A DNA stretch of 7,542 bases from an uncultured Collinsella sp. (GTDB taxonomy: Bacteria > Actinomycetota > Coriobacteriia > Coriobacteriales > Coriobacteriaceae): NCBI GenBank assembly GCA_900756945.1, contig CAAELZ010000040.1, forward strand, positions 1-7,542, in the 5' to 3' direction. Positions 1-5,121 of the stretch are shown in pieces. Made by a program: the position numbers and the translations under genes. Each line of letters begins with the position of its first letter. The first letter of the stretch is position 1. The notes below the pieces were generated by a model. It saw nothing but the letters and a program-made list of their open reading frames with translations, did no database searches and had not been told where the DNA came from.

Positions 1-31
1 AGGGGCAAAGCCGTCTGCTGGCTTTGCCCCT
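1..31 (-). terminator. Hairpin after gldA, probable intrinsic terminator
   Basis: A perfect 11-bp inverted repeat (arms 2-12 and 20-30, 7-base loop, plus an A-T pair at 1/31) lies 14 bases beyond the gldA stop codon in the direction of gldA transcription. The arm reads GGGGCAAAGCC. The U tract expected for a minus-strand terminator would fall to the left of base 1, so it cannot be seen. The plus-strand side has only a weak T-rich tail (TTCCTTA), so it could also serve a gene coming from the left. Confidence 0.6.
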
Positions 32-44
32 TCCTTAGCTTGAT

Positions 45-1145
45 TTACTCATCCATAAGGTAGTAGTGACCCAGCGCGTCGGCACCCAGGATGGCGTTTG
101 CGACCATCTCGGGCGTCACCTCAAACGGCATGTTGCACATGGTGTCATCGGGCGCGCAGGCGGCCTCGGCAACAATCATGGCCTGCTCGCGCGTAAGCTC
201 GGCAACGCCAAGTTCCTTCATCGTGACCGGCAGGCCCAGCTCAATGCAGAAGCCCAAGACTTCCTCGAGTTTCTCAGTCGGAGCATCCTCGAGTACCAGC
301 TGAACGATGGTGCCAAAGGCGACCTTCTCGCCGTGATACATGCCGTGGCACTCGGGCAGCATCGTCAGGCCATTGTGGATGGCATGAGCAGCAGCAAGGC
401 CCGAGCTCTCAAAGCCAATGCCCGAAAGCAGCGTATTGGCCTCGATGATATGCTCGACGGCAGGCGTGAGCGCACCCTTCTCCAGCGCGACCTTGGCCTT
501 GACGCCATCGGCCATAAGCGTCTCGTAGCAGAGCTTGGCAAGCGCCAGACCGGCCATGCCGCCTTTGCCACCAGCGCAGGTGCCACCGTCGGCATCGTGC
601 GTCGCCTGGGCCTCAAAGTAGGTTGCGAGCGCATCGCCCATACCTGCCACCGTCAGGCGTACCGGGCTCGCCGCGATAACCGTCGTATCCATAAGAACGA
701 TATTGGGGTTCGCCTTAAGGAACAGGTACTTATCGAACTGGCCGTCATCGGTATAGAGCACGGAGAGCGCCGAGCACGGGGCATCGGTCGAAGCGATGGT
801 GGGGCAAATGATGACCGGGGACTCCAGGTAGTAGGCGACGGCCTTGGCGGTGTCGAGGATCTTGCCGCCACCGACGCCGACGATGATGTCGCAGCCGTTG
901 TCGCGCGCGAGCGCAACCAGGCGATCGACCTCGCTCTTGGAGCACTCGCCGTTAAAGTCCTCAAACAGCGGCTCGGCCTTAGCCTCGGCAAAACCACCCT
1001 CGATCTTGGCACCGACGCGCTTCTTGCCCGAAGGCGTCACGATGACGAGGGCCTTAGCGCCGAGCGGCTCGACATAGGAGCCGAGCTTGGCGAGCTCGTC
1101 CGGACCCTGGATGTACTTGCTGGGGCTATTGAAAATTGCAGCCAT
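45..1145 (-). CDS. gldA: Glycerol dehydrogenase GldA (366 aa)
   Basis: Zinc-dependent, NAD-linked glycerol dehydrogenase of the iron-type (class III) alcohol dehydrogenase superfamily. It interconverts glycerol and dihydroxyacetone in the cytoplasm. The length of 366 residues is normal for the family. The N-terminal nucleotide-binding domain carries VGVGGGKILDTAK at 89-101, followed by PTIASTDAPCSALSVLY at 115-131. The helical C-terminal domain holds the three metal ligands expected for GldA: D171 (GMGDALATYFEA), H254 (AAAHAIHNG) and H271 (MYHGEKVAFG). The ATG at 1145 is preceded by a modest GGGA-type ribosome binding site (AGAATGGGATAGTT). The gene lies 83 bases downstream of the iron-type alcohol dehydrogenase gene on the same strand, with a terminator-like hairpin between them, so it is probably expressed by read-through. 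Family assignment is firm. The exact substrate could be another small polyol or hydroxyketone. Confidence 0.93.
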   Translation of the reverse strand: MAAIFNSPSKYIQGPDELAKLGSYVEPLGAKALVIVTPSGKKRVGAKIEGGFAEAKAEPLFEDFNGECSKSEVDRLVALARDNGCDIIVGVGGGKILDTAKAVAYYLESPVIICPTIASTDAPCSALSVLYTDDGQFDKYLFLKANPNIVLMDTTVIAASPVRLTVAGMGDALATYFEAQATHDADGGTCAGGKGGMAGLALAKLCYETLMADGVKAKVALEKGALTPAVEHIIEANTLLSGIGFESSGLAAAHAIHNGLTMLPECHGMYHGEKVAFGTIVQLVLEDAPTEKLEEVLGFCIELGLPVTMKELGVAELTREQAMIVAEAACAPDDTMCNMPFEVTPEMVANAILGADALGHYYLMDE

Positions 1146-1161
1146 AACTATCCCATTCTCT

Positions 1162-1206
1162 AAAAGAAAAAAGAAAGGGGCTCCGTACGGATACGTGCGG
1201 AGCCCC
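1162..1206 (-). terminator. Intrinsic terminator/attenuator between the alcohol dehydrogenase gene and gldA
   Basis: A 9-bp perfect stem (1177-1185 with 1198-1206; arm GGGGCTCCG) extends by three more pairs, including one G-U, to 12 bp around a 6-base loop (1189-1194). On the minus strand it is followed directly by TTTCTTTTTTCTTTT (1176-1162). This is a textbook rho-independent terminator for the upstream dehydrogenase gene. It ends only about 16 bases before the gldA start codon, which leaves no room for a separate gldA promoter downstream of it. Confidence 0.88.
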
Positions 1207-1228
1207 TCGTTACGATAACAAGAGTCGA

Positions 1229-2452
1229 TTAGAAATCGATGTCGGTGTCGTAGTAGCAGGCCTTGAGGATCTTCTCGAAGTCGGCAGCCTTGGTCTCACG
1301 CGGGTTCTCGGGCGTGCAGGCGTCGGTCTCGGCGTTCGCAGCGATCTCGGGCAGCTTGGCGAGGAACTCCTCCTCGGAAACCATCTGCGGGTTCTCGGCG
1401 TCGACCTTCACGCCACCATTCGCGTAATCCTTGATGGACTGCGGAATGTTGAGCTGGTCATTGAGGTCGCGAATCTTCTGGACGAGCGCAGCGATGAGCT
1501 CCTCGTTGGTCTCGCCGGGAAGGTGCAGGATCTCCTTGGCCACGTAAGCGTAACGCTCAGCAGCACGCGGGTCCTTGGAGTTCCACTGGATAACCTTGCC
1601 CAGGTACATGGCGTTAGCGGCACCGTGGATGATGTGGCCGTTCTCGAAGGCAGCACCGGTCTTGTGAGCCATGGAGTGAACGATGCCGAGCAGGCCCGAG
1701 GAGAAGGCGATACCGGCGATGCACTGAGCCTCGTGCATGTGCTGACGGGCCTCATGGTCGCCAGCATAGGACTTGGGCAGCCACTCGACGATCTCGCGGA
1801 TGCCGTGCAGGGCGTTGGCGTCGGTGAACATAGAGGCGCAGGTGGAAACGTAGGCCTCCATGCAGTGGGTCAGAGCATCCATGCCGGTGTGAGCGCACAG
1901 CTTGGCGGGCATGGTGTAGGTGAGCTCGGGGTCGACGATGGCGACATCAGGGGTGATGTTGAAGTCGGCCAGCGGGTACTTGATGCCCTTGGCGTAGTCG
2001 GTAATGACGGAGAACGCGGTGACCTCGGTAGCGGTGCCGGAGGTAGAGGAGATGGCGCAGAAATGAGCCTTCTGACGCAGCTCCGGGAAGCTGAACGGCT
2101 GGATGATGTTATCGAAGGACTCCTCGGGATACTCGTAGAAGACCCACATGGCCTTAGCGGCATCGATGGGCGAGCCGCCACCGATGGCGATAATCCAGTC
2201 GGGCTCGAACTCGCGCATGGCCTCGGCGCCCTTCATGACCGTCTCGATGGACGGGTCGGACTCGACGCCCTCGAACAGCTTGACCTCGAAACCGCCTTCC
2301 TTAAGGTCGTTCTCGACGTCCTGCAGGAACCCGCCGCGGCGCATAGAGCTGCCGCCAGAAACGATGATGGCCTTCTTGCCCTTGAGGTTCTTCACCTCGT
2401 GGCGAGCGCCCTCACCAAAGTACAGATCGCGAGGATTGGTAAAACGTCCCAT
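1229..2452 (-). CDS. Iron-containing (class III) alcohol dehydrogenase, 407 aa
   Basis: NAD(P)-dependent alcohol dehydrogenase of the iron-type family, which reversibly reduces an aldehyde or ketone to an alcohol in the cytoplasm. The N-terminus (GRFTNPRDLYFGEG) and the coenzyme-binding loop AIGGGSPIDAAKAMW (89-103) are typical. Metal ligands in the C-terminal half are D192 and H196 (GMDALTH), H259 (HSMAH) and H276 (HIIHGAANA); H263 matches the conserved second histidine. The C-terminus ends in ACYYDTDIDF, as in this subfamily. The frame stays open upstream to 2503, but the ATG at 2452 is chosen because AGGAGG sits 6 bases before it and because family members start with this sequence. Ethanol or butanol formation from the aldehyde is likely in a fermenter, but the substrate cannot be read from the sequence. 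It is followed by a terminator and then gldA. Confidence 0.93.
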   Translation of the reverse strand: MGRFTNPRDLYFGEGARHEVKNLKGKKAIIVSGGSSMRRGGFLQDVENDLKEGGFEVKLFEGVESDPSIETVMKGAEAMREFEPDWIIAIGGGSPIDAAKAMWVFYEYPEESFDNIIQPFSFPELRQKAHFCAISSTSGTATEVTAFSVITDYAKGIKYPLADFNITPDVAIVDPELTYTMPAKLCAHTGMDALTHCMEAYVSTCASMFTDANALHGIREIVEWLPKSYAGDHEARQHMHEAQCIAGIAFSSGLLGIVHSMAHKTGAAFENGHIIHGAANAMYLGKVIQWNSKDPRAAERYAYVAKEILHLPGETNEELIAALVQKIRDLNDQLNIPQSIKDYANGGVKVDAENPQMVSEEEFLAKLPEIAANAETDACTPENPRETKAADFEKILKACYYDTDIDF

Positions 2453-2458
2453 ACTGTG

Positions 2459-2464
2459 CCTCCT
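2459..2464 (-). promoter_or_regulatory. Ribosome binding site that fixes the alcohol dehydrogenase start
   Basis: On the minus strand AGGAGG is followed by the 6-base spacer CACAGT and then ATG (2452-2450). This near-perfect Shine-Dalgarno site supports a start 17 codons downstream of the first in-frame ATG at 2503. Confidence 0.85.
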
Positions 2465-2492
2465 AAACAAGCCCCTCATAGACTTGCGTATA

Positions 2493-2519
2493 TAACGGAG
2501 CACCCGATTGGCTCCGTTA
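2493..2519 (-). promoter_or_regulatory. Perfect 9-bp inverted repeat in the alcohol dehydrogenase leader
   Basis: TAACGGAGC (2493-2501) and GCTCCGTTA (2511-2519) are exact reverse complements around a 9-base spacer, about 40 bases upstream of the start codon. No U run follows on either strand, so it is not a simple terminator. It could be an operator for a dimeric repressor or activator, or a stem-loop in the 5' leader of the mRNA. Confidence 0.5.
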
Positions 2520-2589
2520 GGACCGTTTTGCGCGTTGCCGGCGATGACAATGCGCGATGTCTAAACGTCTCAACGCTCAGACAAACACT

Positions 2590-2595
2590 ATTTTA
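2590..2595 (-). promoter_or_regulatory. Candidate -10 element for the alcohol dehydrogenase gene
   Basis: TAAAAT on the minus strand is one base from TATAAT. No good -35 lies at 16-18 bases, so an activator would be needed. Use of this site would give a leader of about 130 bases containing the 9-bp inverted repeat. Weak alternatives are TTGTCT with TAGACA (about 2563-2586) and TTATAT (2490-2495), which overlaps the inverted repeat. Confidence 0.25.
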
Positions 2596-2638
2596 CCGTT
2601 CTGGTTGGTCAGTTATTCACCTAAAGCCGCCAATGATG

Positions 2639-2703
2639 AAACGTTTTTTCTATCCCTGAAGACCCTTGTGCGGCATTCATACTCCCAAGCTGGGCAAACG
2701 TTT
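2639..2703. repeat. Two AAACGTTT palindromes 57 bases apart
   Basis: AAACGTTT occurs at 2639-2646 (context TGAAACGTTTTTTC) and 2696-2703 (context GCAAACGTTTTATC), with a degenerate copy AAACGTCT at 2563-2570. Palindromes with a central CG are typical of LacI-family operator cores, but flanking symmetry here is partial. They lie upstream of the candidate dehydrogenase promoter. Confidence 0.3.
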
Positions 2704-2755
2704 TATCAAGGTTGACTACATATCCTGGGCAGGACTGTGCCCCTCCAAAATATGC

Positions 2756-2788
2756 ACCGTTCGCCGCCAAAAATCGACCGTTTGCGGC
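2756..2788. repeat. Near-direct repeat with 21-base period
   Basis: ACCGTTCGCCGC (2756-2767) and ACCGTTTGCGGC (2777-2788) share 10 of 12 positions. Their starts are 21 bases apart, which is two turns of the DNA helix. The spacing would place two bound proteins on the same face of the DNA. It could equally be the remains of a dispersed intergenic repeat. Confidence 0.35.
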
Positions 2789-2901
2789 ACCGTGATACCA
2801 CTCGGTCGTCCAAGGTGCCGACATTTGTGCGACATCCGTCTTCGTGGTGCAAAGGTGCAAGTCCAAGTGCGGCACCCCCGGTGTGCCACATGCGGGTAAA
2901 C

Positions 2902-2915
2902 TAGAATTTTATATA
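2902..2915 (+). promoter_or_regulatory. Candidate -10 region of the plus-strand operon
   Basis: An AT-rich patch in an otherwise GC-rich stretch contains TAGAAT (2902-2907) and TATATA (2910-2915), 37 to 50 bases before the start codon at 2953. No convincing -35 hexamer is present at the right distance. The position is right for the promoter of the three-gene operon, but the exact element is uncertain. Confidence 0.35.
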
Positions 2916-2940
2916 GAAACATTTGAACCCTAACCGCAGC

Positions 2941-2948
2941 AAAGGAGG
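2941..2948 (+). promoter_or_regulatory. Ribosome binding site that fixes the start at 2953
   Basis: AAAGGAGG followed by CCCC and ATG (2953). It favours this ATG over an in-frame TTG at 2923, which has no Shine-Dalgarno sequence. The spacer of 4 bases is on the short side. Confidence 0.8.
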
Positions 2949-2952
2949 CCCC

Positions 2953-4029
2953 ATGGCATTCGATCCCATTCAAGAGGATTGCCATCGCCTCGTTCTTGAG
3001 GCCTTGCGCCGCGACAATATCCCGCTCACCGACGCTGCCGCCGTAGAGCGTCTGATGGAACAATTCACCCGCAACCCCGCACCGCTCATCGTGCACGACC
3101 GCGACCGCGCCGGGCACCTCATTGCCAAGGTGGTCGAGGCCGTCGATTACCGCATTCCCTTTATCCCTGACGATACCCAGGCAGAGCAGGAAGAGGCAGC
3201 TGCCGAGAACATGCTCTGCGAGGCAGCCGCACTCGATCCGGCCAACTGGGATGCCCAGCGCATGCTGACGGCGCTCACCGCCGAATCCAACGAGGAATAC
3301 GTGCAGTATCTGGTGTCCAAGTGCGACGAGGTGGAGCACGATCTGGCGCTCAAGATCGCCTCGGCGCAGGACCCCTACGAGCGCGAGGCCGCAGGCGACC
3401 TTACGCGCCGCCCCTATCTGCGCTGGCTTGCCGCCTTGGCATCGCGCGCCCTCATTAGCGGCCGCTATCGCATGTCGCTCGAAGCCGCAAATCGCAGCTT
3501 GGACTTTGCGCCCAACGACCCCGCCGGTGTCCGCCACACCGCGATGCTCGCCATGGCAAAGCTCGAATACCCCGCCGAGGAGCTCAAGCGCTTTCGCTCC
3601 GCTCACTCCGTGCCGTACCTCGCGAATACCCCGCTGCGCCGCCGTCCCAAGGATGCAGAGCGCGACTTGGACCCGTGGACGCTCATCGCACTGATGAGCG
3701 CAGCCTGGCGCGAGCTGGACCACGAGAGTGCCGAACACTACCTGCGTATCCTTGTGCGTTCGTGCCCCCACGCCGCCGAGGCGCTCTACTTCCAAACCGA
3801 GTTTCCCGATGGCGTCTATGCCCGCGTTAACGTGGGCTTGGGCTCGACCGACGAGCTTGTCCTTGCATTGTCCGAGGCGACGCCGGTACTGCAGGAGGGC
3901 CTGGGCGCTCCCGACAACGCCAGCTTTGCCGCCTGGGTCGCCACCAACGACATCGTGCGCTCCCAGATCGACGAGCGCATCCTGCGCGCAGCCGAGCAGG
4001 GGCTTCCATTTAAGGGAGGGGACCTCTAA
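2953..4029 (+). CDS. TPR/ST7-like helical-repeat protein, first of a tandem pair (358 aa)
   Basis: Soluble protein of 358 residues with no signal peptide or membrane segment, almost wholly helical. Residues 148-215 (GDLTRRPYLR, GRYRMSLEAANRSLDFAPND, AGVRHTAMLAMAKLE) and 240-282 (DPWTLIALMSAAWRELDHESAEHY and onward) have the layout of bacterial TPR proteins resembling the ST7 family: an RPYLR motif, a helix pair ending in APNDPAGVRH, a PW helix pair, then a GSTDE-type segment (297-301). This family link is from memory of the pattern, not a search. Such proteins usually act as scaffolds or partners, and no catalytic motif is visible. The stop codon overlaps the next start in TAATG, so the two genes are translationally coupled. 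Function unknown; co-transcription with MurT-GatD hints at a cell-envelope role. Confidence 0.88.
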   Translation: MAFDPIQEDCHRLVLEALRRDNIPLTDAAAVERLMEQFTRNPAPLIVHDRDRAGHLIAKVVEAVDYRIPFIPDDTQAEQEEAAAENMLCEAAALDPANWDAQRMLTALTAESNEEYVQYLVSKCDEVEHDLALKIASAQDPYEREAAGDLTRRPYLRWLAALASRALISGRYRMSLEAANRSLDFAPNDPAGVRHTAMLAMAKLEYPAEELKRFRSAHSVPYLANTPLRRRPKDAERDLDPWTLIALMSAAWRELDHESAEHYLRILVRSCPHAAEALYFQTEFPDGVYARVNVGLGSTDELVLALSEATPVLQEGLGAPDNASFAAWVATNDIVRSQIDERILRAAEQGLPFKGGDL

Positions 4030-5072
4030 TGGATCCGAGCGTCTACATCCCCGCCTACGTGGAGCGCACCTATCTGGCATCGCACCCCGAGCTCACCGAT
4101 GCAGCACGCGAGCTTGTCCATAACGACATTAGCGCGAATCCCCAAAAGTATGCGCAGTCCGAGCATGCCCAGGCGCTGCTGTCCTATGCCGGTGTTCATC
4201 GCCACCTGCTCGACGAGCTCCATCGCATCGAGGACATGGGCAGCGACGAGGAGTTCGAGCAGACGCGCAATCGCCTGTTCGACGACATGCGCGACGAGCT
4301 GCTCAAGATTGTCCGCGTCGATGCACTGGCCGTCGACGCGCAGCTGCTCGCCATCATCCTGGCCGACACGCCCGTTGACGCCTGCCTGGGCGACCTGATG
4401 AAGCTCGAGGTGACCACGGCCGATTACCTGCAGCAAAGCGTGCCCGGGTTCGATATGGAGGCCCCACACTACTGGGCCAACAAGGTTTTAACGGACGGCG
4501 TGACAGCGGCAGATCTCACCGTGAACGAGCCGGCTCTTATCGGGTGGCTCCACACGCTCGAGGCTATCTCGCAGCTGTGCATGGCGAGCGCTCGCTACCG
4601 TGCTGCCGCCGACTACGCCCGCCGCGTCCTTAAGGCAGAAGGCTATCCCACCCGAGCCGCAGGCACCGTGCTGCTCGCCCTCGCTCGCTTGGAAGATCAG
4701 GACGGCTTTTTTGCCCTAGCCCACCAGCTCGAGGAACAGGTGGGAGCCGATGCACTCGAGAACTCCCCCTGGTACCTGCTCGCCCGCACAATCCTCTTGT
4801 TCAAAACGAACAAGATGCGTCCAGCGGTGCGTGCACTACGTGAGTTCGCCAACCGCTGCGAGGGCGGCGCGTTCTTCTTGCTGAATCCCATGTACCAGAC
4901 ACCGTACCTTCCCTGCCGGCCCGAGCCACGCGATCCCTGGGATCTTTCGCACCAGGCCGTTTGGGAAGCGGACGGCATTATCTCGGACACTCCCGACTTT
5001 GCCCCCTGGGCCAATGCCTGCGAAGACGTGTCGCAGCTTGCCCAGGAATTTGCGCGCCGCTATGGATTTTAG
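4029..5072 (+). CDS. TPR-like protein, diverged paralogue of the upstream gene (347 aa)
   Basis: Soluble, acidic, mainly helical protein of 347 residues without signal peptide or membrane segments. It aligns by eye with the preceding gene over most of its length. VDAQLLAIILADTP (102-115) matches WDAQRMLTALTAES there; IGWLHTLEAISQLCMASARYR (171-191) matches LRWLAALASRALISGRYR; AGTVLLALARLE (211-222) matches AGVRHTAMLAMAKLE; SPWYLLARTILLF (246-258) matches DPWTLIALMSAAW; and a P-x-FAPW segment (322-327) matches SFAAW. The RPYLR motif of the first copy is lost. A good ribosome binding site (GGGAGGGG, 4014-4021) precedes the ATG, whose first base is the last base of the previous stop. A gene duplication followed by divergence, possibly giving a heterodimer, is the simplest reading. 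No function is assignable. Confidence 0.87.
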   Translation: MDPSVYIPAYVERTYLASHPELTDAARELVHNDISANPQKYAQSEHAQALLSYAGVHRHLLDELHRIEDMGSDEEFEQTRNRLFDDMRDELLKIVRVDALAVDAQLLAIILADTPVDACLGDLMKLEVTTADYLQQSVPGFDMEAPHYWANKVLTDGVTAADLTVNEPALIGWLHTLEAISQLCMASARYRAAADYARRVLKAEGYPTRAAGTVLLALARLEDQDGFFALAHQLEEQVGADALENSPWYLLARTILLFKTNKMRPAVRALREFANRCEGGAFFLLNPMYQTPYLPCRPEPRDPWDLSHQAVWEADGIISDTPDFAPWANACEDVSQLAQEFARRYGF

Positions 5073-5121
5073 TGACGCACTCGACCCGACCATGTCGTTT
5101 ACGTTAGGAACGGTTTCATGA
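5062..5121 (+). other. Possible 19-codon coupling ORF between the TPR-like gene and murT-gatD
   Basis: An ATG inside the 3' end of the previous gene (5062) opens a second frame, MDFSDALDPTMSFTLGTVS, whose TGA stop (5119-5121) overlaps the murT-gatD ATG in an ATGA arrangement. No strong ribosome binding site is seen before it. It may allow translational coupling across the 45-base gap, or may be chance. Confidence 0.15.

Larger units (their letters stand above)
2453..2952. other. Divergent intergenic region, about 500 bases, non-coding
   Basis: The region separates the minus-strand dehydrogenase pair from the plus-strand operon and must contain both promoters. It holds a perfect 9-bp inverted repeat (2493-2519), two AAACGTTT palindromes (2639-2646 and 2696-2703), a near-direct repeat 21 bases apart (2756-2788), and a 7-bp inverted repeat CGGCACC/GGTGCCG (2785-2791 and 2814-2820). 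An open frame of 84 codons on the minus strand (2621-2875) starts at GTG and has no family resemblance that I recognise. I do not call it a gene. Confidence 0.7.

Noticed and set aside
66..1163. 365-codon plus-strand frame over gldA
   Set aside because: Antisense shadow of a confidently identified gene, rich in Arg, Gly and His with no recognisable motif; long shadows are common at this GC content.
2453..2503. 17-codon N-terminal extension of the alcohol dehydrogenase (start at 2503)
   Set aside because: The extension is Arg-rich and atypical of the family, and AGGAGG stands 6 bases before the ATG at 2452.
2637..2652. Catabolite-response (cre) site at TGAAACGTTTTTTC
   Set aside because: Spacing between TG and CG is one base short of the cre consensus; kept only as a generic central-CG palindrome.
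1523..2659. 378-codon plus-strand frame over the alcohol dehydrogenase gene
   Set aside because: Antisense shadow; the minus-strand product has complete family motifs and a strong ribosome binding site.
2621..2875. 84-codon minus-strand frame in the divergent intergenic region
   Set aside because: GTG start without a clear Shine-Dalgarno sequence, unusual Trp/His/Cys composition, no recognisable family, and it covers repeat sequence.
2923..2952. TTG start 10 codons upstream for the first TPR-like gene
   Set aside because: No ribosome binding site before it, whereas AAAGGAGG lies within these codons and serves the ATG at 2953.
2716..4080. 454-codon minus-strand frame over the first TPR-like gene and the divergent region
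   Set aside because: Low-complexity Gly/Arg/Val/His composition typical of an antisense frame; the plus-strand gene has a strong ribosome binding site, a coupled neighbour and a homologous partner.
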